A DNA stretch of 64,000 nucleotides, taken from the NCBI RefSeq assembly GCF_030167905.1, contig NZ_JARGNA010000008.1, positions 186,001 through 250,000 on the forward strand, in the 5' to 3' direction. The notes under the pieces were generated by a model. It saw nothing but the letters and a program-made list of their open reading frames with translations. It had not been told where the DNA came from and did no database searches. Position 1 is the first letter of the stretch; each line of letters starts with the position of its first letter. The stretch is from Flavobacterium terrisoli. Lineage in GTDB: Bacteria; Bacteroidota; Bacteroidia; Flavobacteriales; Flavobacteriaceae. Both the position numbers and the translations under genes were made by a program. Below, one piece after another: positions 8,248-17,448 of this stretch.

Positions 8248-10416
8248 ATGAGATGGTTCTTTCTTATATTACTATTTCAAACCTTAAGCTTTGGACAAAA
8301 AAAAGCGGCTGTACCTCTTGACAGTACGGCTTATTATATTGATTTAGCCAATTTTAATAAAAAGACCAACAACTACAAGTCTTCTTTATATTTTTCGCAG
8401 AAAGCAATCAATTACGCAAAATTTCACGGCAATACGAAGCAAAAAGCTGACGCATTGTATTCATTGGGCTCAACCTATTTTGAACTTAAAAAATATGATG
8501 ATGCTATAGATGTTTTTTCCCAATGTGCCACTTTATTAAGCAATATTCCACCATCGAGCCAGCAAGCCATTTGCTATTACAACATGGGAATGTGTTATAT
8601 GAATCTGGATGATTTTGCCAAAGCGGAAGTCAATTTTAATAAATCACAAGCCGTTTATAATATTTTAAAAATTGATGCTTCGGAACCGTTGATGCTTCAA
8701 AAAGGGATTTTATATCGAAATAAAGGAAGAATACAATTAGCCTCAAGGTTATTCAATGAAATTATTTCAAAACCTGATACTGAAGATATTTACAAAACCA
8801 AAGCGGAAGCTTTGTACCAATTGGGCGCTATTGAAGAAAGTCTGAACCACAACAACCTGGCGATAAATTATCTCAATAGGGCTTTAATGTTAAATGCCAG
8901 GGATAACAATCTGGATCAAAAAGCAGCCATTTTATTATCACTCAGCCGCACCAACGAAAAGTTGCTAAACCTAAAAAAATCACATGATTTCCTTAAACAG
9001 CATTTGGAATTAAAAGACAGTCTTTCCAGTTCCAATAACCTAAAACTGGATGCCAATGATTATGCTGAATTCAAGGAAAGTGAGCGAATGAAGGCGATTG
9101 ACCAAATGACAAAAGAAAATTTGGCACAACAAAAAACCAACAAATTCATCAAACTGATTAGTATTTTAGGGATTGCCTTAATCTCGATATTATCGCTTTT
9201 GAGTTTGTCGCTTTACAAAAACAACATCATCAGAAGCAAAACCAATGAGCTGTTAAAAGACAAAAACTTTGAACTGCAATTGGCCAAAGAAAAAGCTGAA
9301 AAAGCGTCTCAGGCAAGAGCAGAATTTCTCTCTACGGTGAGTCATGAGTTGCGAACGCCATTGAATGCCATTAACGGAATTACACATTTGTTGATTGAAG
9401 ATAATCCAAAGCAAACCCAATTGCATTACCTCAATTCGCTCAAGTTTTCGGGGAACTATTTAATGACTTTTATCAATGAAATCCTCGAAATCAACCGAAT
9501 TGATTCGAGCAATATCCAAATTGAGTACATCCATTTCAATCTGAAACAGTTATTGACCGATATTCAAAATTCGATGGAAGAAATTGCGGCCCGAAACCAC
9601 AACAAATTCATCTTAGAAATTGATGATTCCATACCGGAAGTCTTGTTGGGCGACCCGACAAAGTTGTCGCAAATTTTTATCAATCTGATCAACAATGCCT
9701 TAAAGTTTACACAAAATGGCGAAGTAACGGTTTTGGCCAAAATGGTAGATCAGGGCGACGATTTTTCGAGAATTAATTTTATCATCAGCGATACCGGAAT
9801 TGGGATTCCGGAAGAAAAACAGGAAACCATTTTTGACAGTTTCTCGCAAGGTTCCATCGAAATCAACCGAAAATATGGAGGCACAGGTTTAGGCTTGACC
9901 ATTGTAAAAAAACTGGTTGATTTATTGGGTGGCGAAATCAGCCTGAAAAGTGAAGTGGGCATCGGAACTACTTTTGCCTTTGAAATCAATTTACTCAACG
10001 GGAATCCGGAAGTTAAGTTTGAAAAACCGGCTCAATATTCTGATGAAGTCTTAGTAAACAAAATTGTTTTTGTGGTGGAAGACAACAAAATCAACCAAAT
10101 GGTAACCAAAAAAATGCTCGAAAACAAAGGCATGAAATGCAAAATCGTTGACAACGGTGAAGAAGCTGTCGAAGTGATGCGCGGTGATCATGACTTTGAT
10201 TTGGTACTGATGGATGTGCATTTGCCGGGCATCAACGGAACCATTGCGACACAAAACATTCGTGAATTCAATAAGGAAATACCAATCATCGCGCTAACTG
10301 CAATTTCATTGAATGAGAACAGGGAAATGCTGATGTCTTTCGGAATGACCGATGTAATAACCAAACCATTCGAACCGGAAAATTTCTATCGGGTAATTGC
10401 CCAGAATTTGAGTTAA
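8248..10416 (+). CDS. Hybrid sensor histidine kinase with TPR sensor region and receiver domain
   Basis: 722 residues. A signal peptide (MRWFFLILLFQTLSFGQ) is followed by several tetratricopeptide-like repeats (about 20-260), one membrane helix (about 293-320) and a coiled coil. Then come a HisKA domain with phospho-acceptor His366 (STVSHELRTPLN), a HATPase_c domain (N-box INNALKF, G boxes DTGIGIPE and GGTGLGLTIV) and a C-terminal receiver domain with Asp656 in LMDVHLPG. The TPR part would be periplasmic. There is no DNA-binding output domain, so the signal probably passes to a separate regulator. The 3' end overlaps the convergent punA gene by 4 bases, and no terminator is visible between them. 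Confidence 0.93.
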   Translation: MRWFFLILLFQTLSFGQKKAAVPLDSTAYYIDLANFNKKTNNYKSSLYFSQKAINYAKFHGNTKQKADALYSLGSTYFELKKYDDAIDVFSQCATLLSNIPPSSQQAICYYNMGMCYMNLDDFAKAEVNFNKSQAVYNILKIDASEPLMLQKGILYRNKGRIQLASRLFNEIISKPDTEDIYKTKAEALYQLGAIEESLNHNNLAINYLNRALMLNARDNNLDQKAAILLSLSRTNEKLLNLKKSHDFLKQHLELKDSLSSSNNLKLDANDYAEFKESERMKAIDQMTKENLAQQKTNKFIKLISILGIALISILSLLSLSLYKNNIIRSKTNELLKDKNFELQLAKEKAEKASQARAEFLSTVSHELRTPLNAINGITHLLIEDNPKQTQLHYLNSLKFSGNYLMTFINEILEINRIDSSNIQIEYIHFNLKQLLTDIQNSMEEIAARNHNKFILEIDDSIPEVLLGDPTKLSQIFINLINNALKFTQNGEVTVLAKMVDQGDDFSRINFIISDTGIGIPEEKQETIFDSFSQGSIEINRKYGGTGLGLTIVKKLVDLLGGEISLKSEVGIGTTFAFEINLLNGNPEVKFEKPAQYSDEVLVNKIVFVVEDNKINQMVTKKMLENKGMKCKIVDNGEEAVEVMRGDHDFDLVLMDVHLPGINGTIATQNIREFNKEIPIIALTAISLNENREMLMSFGMTDVITKPFEPENFYRVIAQNLS

Positions 10417-11225
10417 TATTGCAAAATCAACTCTTTGATGAGTTGTCTAACCTTTGGTTCAGCTTCCTGAGCTGCTTTCAATACTTCTTCATGAGTAATG
10501 TTTTCCAAATGCTCTTCGCTTCCGATATCGGTGATGACTGAAATCCCGAAAGTTTCCAATTCCATATGACGGGCTACGATAACTTCCGGAACGGTTGACA
10601 TTCCAACGCAATCTGCGCCCAAAACTTTGACCATTTTGTATTCGTGCAAGGTTTCAAATGTAGGTCCCTGCAATCCCATATAAACACCGTCTTGAAGTTC
10701 GATGTTGGCCGCTTTGGCTATTTCTTTAATCTTAGCAATCATTTTTGGACTGTAAGGTTCGCTCATATTGACAAATCGCGGGCCGAAACGGGAATCATTT
10801 TTTCCCCTTAACGGATGTTCGGGCATCATATTGATGTGATCGGTAATAATCGCAATCGTTCCTACTTTATAATTCGGATTCACACCACCGGAAGCATTGG
10901 AAACAATAAGTTTTGTTACCCCAATATATTTCATCACTCTCACCGGAAACGTAACTTCCTGCATCGAATAACCTTCATAAAAATGAAATCTTCCCTGCAT
11001 CGCCACGACTTTTTTGTCGCCAATGGTTCCAAAAACCAAAGCGCCTTTGTGGCCTTCGACTGTTGACACCGGAAAGTTGGGTATTTCGTTGTATGGTAAA
11101 GTGAATTCCACTTTAATGTCATCGGTAAAGCTTCCCAATCCTGAACCCAAAATCACGCCATATTCGGGCGTAAAATTGGTTTTATTCTTTATATAATTAA
11201 CGGTTTCCTGTACGAGTTCCCACAT
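10413..11225 (-). CDS. Purine-nucleoside phosphorylase, trimeric family
   Basis: 270 residues. Motifs of the low-molecular-weight (trimeric) purine nucleoside phosphorylases: phosphate loop ILGSGLGSF (25-33), EGHKG (57-61), QGRFHFYEGY (77-86), SNASGGVN (109-116), GPTFET with Glu191, and MSTVPEVIVARH (209-220). It cleaves purine nucleosides with phosphate in the salvage pathway. Asp233 (VITDIG) sits where the mammalian enzymes have the base-contacting Asn243. The start overlaps the upstream lpxK stop by 29 bases on the same strand, so the two are co-transcribed. PunA/DeoD-type naming varies between databases, so I leave the symbol empty. Confidence 0.93.
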   Translation of the reverse strand: MWELVQETVNYIKNKTNFTPEYGVILGSGLGSFTDDIKVEFTLPYNEIPNFPVSTVEGHKGALVFGTIGDKKVVAMQGRFHFYEGYSMQEVTFPVRVMKYIGVTKLIVSNASGGVNPNYKVGTIAIITDHINMMPEHPLRGKNDSRFGPRFVNMSEPYSPKMIAKIKEIAKAANIELQDGVYMGLQGPTFETLHEYKMVKVLGADCVGMSTVPEVIVARHMELETFGISVITDIGSEEHLENITHEEVLKAAQEAEPKVRQLIKELILQY

Positions 11226-12240
11226 AGTCTAAAATAGTTTGGTCAAAAGTGCCGCTGTCGCGAAGTAATTTACTTTTGATTGGTAAATAATATAATTGCG
11301 CTGCGAAAATTTCAGCCTCCAAACGTACAAAATCTTTTTCGGTGGTGACAATTATTTTATGGTTGGCTTTGTTTTTTATGTCCAAAATATCGCTGTCGCT
11401 AAAATGATGGTGATCCGGAAATTCCATAACCATATCATTTCCAGACTGTAATTCGTCAAAGAATGGTTTGGGTTTGGCAATACCGGCCAGTAATAATTTT
11501 TCCTGTGATTTGATATCAGCGACTTCCAAACTGCCATTTTGATTATAAACCTTGTCATCATACTCCACAAAACTGAAGAAAATAACCTTGGCATTGTCAT
11601 TGCGAGGAACGAGGAATCTCATCAATTTTCTACTAATTTCTTCCTGCTCAATATCGCTTAGATTTGACGGACATTTAGTAACTATAATCACATTGGCTCT
11701 TTTGGCTCCATTTCTGCTTTCGCGAAGATTTCCCGTTGGTAAAATATAATCATCACAAAACAAATCGCCATAAGAAGTTAAGAGAATATAAAATCCGGCT
11801 TTGACTTTTCGGTGTTGGAAAGCATCATCGAGTAAAATGATTTCAGGCTTTTCCTTTTGACTCAACAATTGAGAGATACCGTTTCTTCGGTCGGCATCGA
11901 CTGCAACTTGAATCTGAGGAAACTTTTGAAAATACTGAAATGGTTCGTCACCAAGGATTTCCGCATTTGCATTGGCATCCGCCAAAATAAAGCCTTCTGA
12001 TTGTCGCTTGTAACCCCGACTTAAAGTAGCCACTTTATAATTGGGAGAAAGCAACCGAATCAAATACTCAATCTGTGGTGTTTTTCCGGTGCCGCCAACG
12101 CTAAGATTTCCCACAGCAATTACGGGAATGTCGAAAGAATACGATTTTAGTATACCTTTATCGTAAAGATAATTTCTAACAGAAGTGATGAAGCCATAGA
12201 GAATGGCAAAAGGGAAAAGTAATTTTCGCAACAAAATCAT
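11197..12240 (-). CDS. lpxK: Tetraacyldisaccharide 4'-kinase LpxK
   Basis: 347 residues. An N-terminal membrane-associated segment (MILLRKLLFPFAILYG) is followed by the unusual P-loop region VGNLSVGGTGKTP (about 42-54) and LSRGYKR, then the DEPFQ and DDAFQHRKV motifs, all diagnostic of LpxK. It phosphorylates the lipid A precursor at the 4' position on the inner face of the inner membrane. A start at 12240 agrees with a TACTTTCG promoter-like box on the minus strand (plus 12245-12252), divergent from a TATCTTTG box for the next plus-strand gene at 12262-12269. The 3' end overlaps the purine phosphorylase gene by 29 bases. Confidence 0.95.
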   Translation of the reverse strand: MILLRKLLFPFAILYGFITSVRNYLYDKGILKSYSFDIPVIAVGNLSVGGTGKTPQIEYLIRLLSPNYKVATLSRGYKRQSEGFILADANANAEILGDEPFQYFQKFPQIQVAVDADRRNGISQLLSQKEKPEIILLDDAFQHRKVKAGFYILLTSYGDLFCDDYILPTGNLRESRNGAKRANVIIVTKCPSNLSDIEQEEISRKLMRFLVPRNDNAKVIFFSFVEYDDKVYNQNGSLEVADIKSQEKLLLAGIAKPKPFFDELQSGNDMVMEFPDHHHFSDSDILDIKNKANHKIIVTTEKDFVRLEAEIFAAQLYYLPIKSKLLRDSGTFDQTILDYVGTRTGNR

Positions 12241-12297
12241 AGTACGAAAGTAACGATTTTTTATCTTTGAATGAAAATATTACAGTTGCAATAAGTA

Positions 12298-12867
12298 ATG
12301 AAACCACTCCATCTACTATTTCTTTTATTATTTCTATTGGTTGCGCCTATGTCTTTTTCCCAGGAAACAGACAATACGGCTATACTCAAAATCATTTTTA
12401 CCAAATATTATAAAAACGAAAAAGTCATTGCCAAAGGCAGATTGCAACTCCTGAGCTTTTATTGCAACAAAGCGCCTAACAACGAAGAAGTATTGGAAGT
12501 CATTTCGAAAAACGATTTGCTCAAAAAAAACGCTGCCGAAATCAAAAAACAGATAGTGATTGGCATAAACGAAGATTGGTCCAAGGAATACAATATGTTG
12601 TTTGACAACCAAAACCAATATTTGAAAAGCAAAGTCAATGCCTGTTTGTCTTTGGAAGAATTTCAAAAACTCTCTGAGCAATATGGTGAGAACAACCAGC
12701 GTTTGCTTATTGTCAACAAACCGATTTATTTTGCCAAAGGCCAATACGCTTTGGTTAAAGTCGCTTTCTACAGAAACATTGAACACAACAGCGGACGGTT
12801 TCTATTACTCGAAAAAATCAATGGGGAATGGATTATTAAAGAATATTTAAACGAATGGGCGACTTAG
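12298..12867 (+). CDS. Exported protein of unknown function
   Basis: 189 residues beginning with a clear signal peptide (MKPLHLLFLLLFLLVAPMSFSQ). The mature part is small, Lys- and Asn-rich, and predicted alpha/beta; its end (LLEKINGEWIIKEYLNEW) resembles small periplasmic NTF2-like proteins, but I cannot assign a family. It is divergent from lpxK and has its own promoter-like TATCTTTG box 28 bases before the start codon. The following gap holds short tandem repeats. Confidence 0.75.
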   Translation: MKPLHLLFLLLFLLVAPMSFSQETDNTAILKIIFTKYYKNEKVIAKGRLQLLSFYCNKAPNNEEVLEVISKNDLLKKNAAEIKKQIVIGINEDWSKEYNMLFDNQNQYLKSKVNACLSLEEFQKLSEQYGENNQRLLIVNKPIYFAKGQYALVKVAFYRNIEHNSGRFLLLEKINGEWIIKEYLNEWAT

Positions 12868-12877
12868 TCAGAAGGCA

Positions 12878-12914
12878 GTTGGCAGAACGCCGTTGGCAGA
12901 ACGCCGTTGGCAGA
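12878..12914. repeat. Tandem 14-bp repeat, 2.6 copies
   Basis: The unit GTTGGCAGAACGCC occurs at 12878-12891 and 12892-12905, with a partial copy at 12906-12914. It lies in the gap between the exported unknown and the Nif3 gene. The core GCAGAACGC also occurs at 25035-25043, beyond the S9 peptidase gene. Confidence 0.85.
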
Positions 12915-12964
12915 TTTAAAATAATTTAAAAAAATATTCGTGCATTCGTGGCGAAAAAAACGAT

Positions 12965-14059
12965 ATGAAAATAAAAGAAATCCTCTCAACCTTAGAAGAA
13001 ATGGCGCCTTTAGCCTATGCCGAAGACTTTGACAATGTAGGTTTGCTCGTTGGCGACGCCAATGCGGAAGCCACCGGAATTCTGGTTTGCCACGACGCTT
13101 TGGAAATCGTTATCGATGAAGCGATTGCTAAGCATTGCAATCTGGTGGTTTGCTTCCATCCTATTATTTTTTCAGGACTGAAGAAAATTACGGGTAAAAA
13201 TTATGTCGAGCGCGCCGTACTCAAAGCCATCAAAAATGATATTGCCATTTATGCGGTTCATACCGCTTTAGACAATCACAAACACGGCGTGAATAAAATC
13301 TTTAGTAATGCTTTAGGCTTGACCAATACTAAAATTTTGGTTCCAAAGAAAAACTTCATCCAAAAACTGGTGACCTATACCATTCCGGAAAATGTGGAAA
13401 CCTTACGCAATGCTTTATTTGATGCCGGAGCCGGAAAAATCGGCAACTATGAAGATTGTAGTTTCAACTCCAAAGGGATTGGCACTTATATGGGCAACGA
13501 AGACAGTAATCCTGAAGTAGGCAACCGATTTGAATTTGTCGAAAACGAAGAAATCAAAATCGAAGTCACTTTTGAAAAACATTTGCAGTCCAAAGTACTC
13601 AAAGCGTTATTCACCAGTCACATTTATGAAGAAGTCGCTTATGAGATTTACGAACTCCAAAACCAACACCAAAACATTGGCCTCGGAATGATTGGCGAAC
13701 TCGAAAAACCAATGAGCGAAAAAGACTTTTTAGCCTTTGTAAAAGACAAAATGCAATGCGGTGGCATTCGCCACAGTGCCTTATTGGGCAAACCCATTCA
13801 GAAAGTCGCTGTTCTTGGCGGTTCGGGAAGCTTTGCCATCAGCAATGCCAAACAAGCCGGAGCGGATATTTTTCTCACCGCCGATTTGAAGTATCATGAC
13901 TTTTATCAGGCCGAAAACCAACTGATTTTAGCCGATATCGGACACTTTGAAAGCGAAAGATTTACAAAAAATTATATTGTTGATTTTCTTAAGAAAAAAA
14001 TCCTTAATTTTGCAATCATTTTTTCGGAAGAAAATACAAATCCAGTTAAGTACTTATAA
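12965..14059 (+). CDS. Nif3-like dinuclear metal-centre protein (YqfO/YbgI family)
   Basis: 364 residues. Two halves of the Nif3 fold (about 1-125 and 240-350) flank an inserted PII-like domain (about 125-235, beginning KLVTYTIPENVETLRNALF), as in YqfO. Metal-site motifs visible are CFHPIIF, VHTALDN and the C-terminal DIGHFESE. The first motif has Phe-His rather than the His-His seen in many members. The family is widely conserved, and its exact role (a possible GTP cyclohydrolase-type or metal-dependent hydrolase) is unsettled. The coiled-coil gene follows after 3 bases, so the pair forms an operon. Confidence 0.9.
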   Translation: MKIKEILSTLEEMAPLAYAEDFDNVGLLVGDANAEATGILVCHDALEIVIDEAIAKHCNLVVCFHPIIFSGLKKITGKNYVERAVLKAIKNDIAIYAVHTALDNHKHGVNKIFSNALGLTNTKILVPKKNFIQKLVTYTIPENVETLRNALFDAGAGKIGNYEDCSFNSKGIGTYMGNEDSNPEVGNRFEFVENEEIKIEVTFEKHLQSKVLKALFTSHIYEEVAYEIYELQNQHQNIGLGMIGELEKPMSEKDFLAFVKDKMQCGGIRHSALLGKPIQKVAVLGGSGSFAISNAKQAGADIFLTADLKYHDFYQAENQLILADIGHFESERFTKNYIVDFLKKKILNFAIIFSEENTNPVKYL

Positions 14060-14062
14060 AAT

Positions 14063-14842
14063 ATGGCGACTACAAAAGAACTAAGTGTTGAAGACAAATT
14101 AAGAGCTATCTACGACCTGCAAATCATAGATACAAGAATTGATGAAATCAGAAACGTTAGAGGAGAATTACCTTTAGAAGTGGAAGATTTAGAAGATGAA
14201 GTTACTGGTTTGAGCACTCGTTTAGATAAATTAAAATCTGATTTGGTTACGATTGAAGACCAAATCAAAACTAAAAAAAGTGCCATCGAAGAACACCAGG
14301 CAGCAATTAAAAAATATACTGAGCAACAAAAAAACGTTCGCAACAACAGAGAATTCAACTCTTTGACTAAAGAAGTAGAATTCCAGGAATTGGAAATTCA
14401 ATTGGCTGAAAAGCAAATCAAAGAATTGAAAGCTTCTATCGAACACAAAAAAGAAGTGATTTCAAGCTCTAAAGAAAAATTAGACCAAAAATCTTCTCAC
14501 TTAAAACACAAAAAAGCGGAATTGAACGATATCATGGCAGAAACCCAAAAAGAAGAAAACTTCTTGATGGAAAAATCAGCCGAGTTTGAAGCTTTAATCG
14601 AAGAAAGATTATTAGCGGCTTACAAAAGAATCCGTTCAAGCGTTCGCAACGGTTTGGCAGTAGTTTCAATTGAGCGTGGTGCTTCGGCAGGATCGTTCTT
14701 TACGATTCCACCACAAACTCAGGTTGAAATTGCAGCCCGCAAGAAAATCATCACCGATGAGCATTCAGGAAGAATCTTAGTAGATGCTTCATTGGCTGAA
14801 GAAGAAAGAGAAAAAATGCAAAAATTATTTGCTCACCTATAA
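14063..14842 (+). CDS. Coiled-coil protein of the C4 zinc-ribbon family, lacking the cysteines
   Basis: 259 residues. A long antiparallel coiled coil (about 30-190) is followed by the conserved tail (about 200-259) with IERGASAGSFFTIPPQTQVEIAARKK and EHSGRILVD. This tail matches the C4-type zinc-ribbon family that regularly accompanies Nif3 genes. The whole protein contains no cysteine, so the zinc ribbon has been lost while the fold outline (for example HSGRIL for the usual CxxCGRIL) is kept. It starts 3 bases after the Nif3 gene and is closed by a terminator. The molecular function is unknown. Confidence 0.88.
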   Translation: MATTKELSVEDKLRAIYDLQIIDTRIDEIRNVRGELPLEVEDLEDEVTGLSTRLDKLKSDLVTIEDQIKTKKSAIEEHQAAIKKYTEQQKNVRNNREFNSLTKEVEFQELEIQLAEKQIKELKASIEHKKEVISSSKEKLDQKSSHLKHKKAELNDIMAETQKEENFLMEKSAEFEALIEERLLAAYKRIRSSVRNGLAVVSIERGASAGSFFTIPPQTQVEIAARKKIITDEHSGRILVDASLAEEEREKMQKLFAHL

Positions 14843-14847
14843 TAATT

Positions 14848-14873
14848 AATCCCGATTCGTTCGGGATTTTTTT
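14848..14873 (+). terminator. Terminator of the Nif3/coiled-coil operon
   Basis: AATCCCGA pairs with TCGGGATT around a five-base loop and is followed by a T run that abuts the ATG of the next gene at 14874. The hydrolase gene would need readthrough or an overlapping promoter. Confidence 0.8.
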
Positions 14874-15719
14874 ATGAAGAAAATCCAGTATTTTTTGATC
14901 ACCAAATCGGTTGGTTTGTACATCAACCTCATCAGCTATTTCCTTCCTGAAAAGGCCAGGGATATGGCATACGAGATTTTCAGCCAACCGCGAAAAGGCA
15001 AACTAAAAAAGGACAAACTCCCAAAAACCTTAAAAAACACCCAACAGGAAACTTTGCATTATGACGGGGAAGATTTCCAAACCTATATTTGGCAAGGTTC
15101 GGAAGAGATTATCCTTTTATTGCACGGCTGGGAAAGCAATGCTTCACGTTGGAAAAAATTGCTGAATTACCTCAAACCTTTGGGCAAAACTATCATTGCC
15201 ATTGATGCGCCGGCGCACGGTCAAAGCACCGGTAAAGAATTCAACACACCAAGATATGCTGAATTCATCCATGTTCTGGCACAAAAATACAATCCAAAAA
15301 TCCTGATTGGCCATTCCATTGGCGGCGCTTCCATCACTTATTATCTGCACAAATATCCCAACGATAATATCGAAAAAGTGGTCATGCTCGGCGCACCTTC
15401 AAGCTTCAAAAAAGTAAGCGATAATTTTGTCGATATCCTGAGCCTGAATGACAAGATGAAAACGCTTTTGGAAACGTATTATCAGGAAAAATTCAACATC
15501 CGCCTGGATGATTTCGCCGGACATTTATTTGCCAAAAACTTTGTTCAAAAAGCCATGATTGCCCACGACCTTCACGACAATGTCATCCTCGTGGAAGAAG
15601 GAAGAAACTACGCCAATTCCTGGAAAAATGCCACCTATATCGAAACCCAAGGCTTAGGCCACAGTATGCACGACAAGGATTTGTACCAAAAAATCTCCGA
15701 TTTTATTTCAGAAGCGTAA
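14874..15719 (+). CDS. Alpha/beta hydrolase
   Basis: 281 residues. A short amphipathic N-terminal region is followed by an alpha/beta-hydrolase core: oxyanion-hole HGWESNASRW, DAPAHGQS, the nucleophile elbow GHSIGGAS (Ser about residue 145) and a C-terminal His in GLGHSMHDKD. It has the size and motifs of the YdeN/BioH-like esterases. The substrate is unknown. It starts immediately after a hairpin terminator. After it, 15720-15941 is non-coding, and the accessory AraC module begins. Confidence 0.85.
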   Translation: MKKIQYFLITKSVGLYINLISYFLPEKARDMAYEIFSQPRKGKLKKDKLPKTLKNTQQETLHYDGEDFQTYIWQGSEEIILLLHGWESNASRWKKLLNYLKPLGKTIIAIDAPAHGQSTGKEFNTPRYAEFIHVLAQKYNPKILIGHSIGGASITYYLHKYPNDNIEKVVMLGAPSSFKKVSDNFVDILSLNDKMKTLLETYYQEKFNIRLDDFAGHLFAKNFVQKAMIAHDLHDNVILVEEGRNYANSWKNATYIETQGLGHSMHDKDLYQKISDFISEA

Positions 15720-15941
15720 AGGCTTGCGCTCATTTGTTTTCCATTTCCCTGCTGTCCGTTCTACTTGATATCACTTCCATCAGGGCTAAACAGCCATTGT
15801 CTTTTGTATCAGTAAACTCATTTCAAACCAACAATATTACACTTCAATTGAGCTTTACAGAAAGACAAAATGAACCTTACAGTAAAGCAATTCAAGAATA
15901 TAAACTCTACTTTTGTATGTTAATAAGGTAATAAGAAAATT

Positions 15942-16769
15942 ATGAACGTTCAACAAGACGATAAATTAAAAACCATCGCTTATTCAGGAATATTTCTTTC
16001 GTGCTTTTCTGATTACAGCGAAAAGTGCATTCATGCAACACCGGAGCACGTTTTGGTGTACTTGTATTCGGGCGAACAACTGATTGAGGATCGCAATAGA
16101 ACAATAACACTTCAGGCGGGCGACTGTGCGTTTATACGAAGAGACCACCGATTAAAAATGTACAAAAACAGCAAAGGGGAAGAATTGTACAAAGGTATTT
16201 CTTTGACCTTTAAACGTAATGTTTTGCGTGAATTTTACAGCAAAATGGACAAAGCCGAAATGCCAAAAAATATTCCACTTTCAGATGATTATGTTTTTAA
16301 ATTATCGCCAACACCTGATATTGAAAGTCTCTTTCAGTCTTTAACACCATATTTTGACAGCAACGTGAAACCCACAGAAGGCGTTACGCATTTGAAATTA
16401 TTGGAAGGAATTTACGCTTTATTAAATAATAACGAACAGCTTTACCCAATTCTTTTCGACTTTGCAGAACCTTGGAAAGTGGACATTTTAGAGTTTTTAA
16501 ATGAAAATTATGCGGATGAACTTTCGATGGAGCAAATCGCTTCATTTACAGGAAGAAGTTTGGCAACTTTCAAAAGAGATTTTAAAAAAATAAGCGGTCT
16601 AACACCACAAAAATGGCTCATCAAAAGAAGGCTCGAAGCTGCTTATGTAAAACTAAAAGAAGAAGGCAAAAAAGTACAAGATGTATATGTGGAAGTCGGT
16701 TTTAGAAATCCTTCTCACTTTTCAACCGCTTTTAAAAAACAGTATGGCTTTCCTCCTACAGAGATTTGA
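15942..16769 (+). CDS. AraC-family transcriptional regulator
   Basis: 275 residues. An N-terminal cupin-like sensor domain (about 25-100, with LQAGDCAFIRRDHRL) is followed by a C-terminal AraC double helix-turn-helix (about 180-275: LSMEQIASFTGRSLATFKRDFKKISGLTPQKWL and VYVEVGFRNPSHFSTAFKKQYGFPPTEI). It is followed by its own terminator and then by three same-strand genes (acetyltransferase, hydrolase, cyclophilin-like lipoprotein). It may control these; that is inferred from position. The sequence looks more A+T-rich than the housekeeping neighbours. Confidence 0.93.
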   Translation: MNVQQDDKLKTIAYSGIFLSCFSDYSEKCIHATPEHVLVYLYSGEQLIEDRNRTITLQAGDCAFIRRDHRLKMYKNSKGEELYKGISLTFKRNVLREFYSKMDKAEMPKNIPLSDDYVFKLSPTPDIESLFQSLTPYFDSNVKPTEGVTHLKLLEGIYALLNNNEQLYPILFDFAEPWKVDILEFLNENYADELSMEQIASFTGRSLATFKRDFKKISGLTPQKWLIKRRLEAAYVKLKEEGKKVQDVYVEVGFRNPSHFSTAFKKQYGFPPTEI

Positions 16770-16807
16770 TTTCAACAAAATATTGAGCTTCTAAGAAAGA
16801 TTATTTG

Positions 16808-16838
16808 AGCCTTGCAGTAAAGTCACTGCGGGGCTTTC
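16808..16838 (+). terminator. Terminator after the AraC gene
   Basis: AGCCTTGCAGT pairs over 11 positions (two G-T) with ACTGCGGGGCT around a six-base loop, followed by TTCTGTTT. It separates the regulator from the next gene, which has a TAATTTTG box (16843-16850) just upstream. Confidence 0.7.
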
Positions 16839-16868
16839 TGTTTAATTTTGCTTTGTTAATTAGTCCCA

Positions 16869-17438
16869 ATGGAAGCAATTGCAACAGAAAACATATTCTA
16901 CAGATTAAAGAAAGGCAAAACCATTTCGCACCTTGATTTAGATGCTTATCAAATACGAGAAGCGTCGTTTGCGACAAAAAAATTACTCATTCAAATGAAT
17001 AACACTAGTAATGAAAAAGAAATTCGGGATTTGTTGAGCCAAATTACAAACATCAAAATTGACGAAAGCGTAACTGTATTTCCACCGTTACACATCAATT
17101 ACGGAAAGCATACTAAAATTGGCAAAAATGTATTTATCAACTTTGATTGCGTTTTTCTTGACTTGGGAGGAATTACTATAGAAGACAATGTCCTGATTGC
17201 TCCAAAAGTGAGTTTACTGACAGAAGGTCATCCTACTTCAATAGCGGACCGACATTCTTTAATCCCGAAACCCATTCACATCAAAAAAAATGCCTGGATT
17301 GGAGCAAATGCTACCATTTTGCAAGGTGTAACCATTGGCGTAAATGCAATCGTAGCCGCAGGCGCAGTGGTTTCAAATGATGTCCCTGATAATACCATCG
17401 TAGGTGGAATTCCTGCAAAAATTTTAAAAACAATTTAA
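16869..17438 (+). CDS. Hexapeptide-repeat (maltose/galactoside O-acetyltransferase-type) acetyltransferase
   Basis: 189 residues. An N-terminal Mac-like helical region (about 1-60) is followed by a left-handed beta-helix of hexapeptide repeats, for example [15 protein letters not shown] and [29 protein letters not shown]. The catalytic His of the family lies in TEGHP. It would transfer acetyl from acetyl-CoA to a sugar or other small hydroxyl compound; the substrate is not identifiable. It is 10 bases before the exported hydrolase gene and is probably co-transcribed with it. Confidence 0.9.
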   Translation: MEAIATENIFYRLKKGKTISHLDLDAYQIREASFATKKLLIQMNNTSNEKEIRDLLSQITNIKIDESVTVFPPLHINYGKHTKIGKNVFINFDCVFLDLGGITIEDNVLIAPKVSLLTEGHPTSIADRHSLIPKPIHIKKNAWIGANATILQGVTIGVNAIVAAGAVVSNDVPDNTIVGGIPAKILKTI

Positions 17439-17448
17439 TTTAATAAAA

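Noticed and set aside
15734..15931. 65-codon open frame in the gap before the AraC gene
   Set aside because: No family resemblance, start signal or composition typical of a gene; the gap is better read as non-coding.
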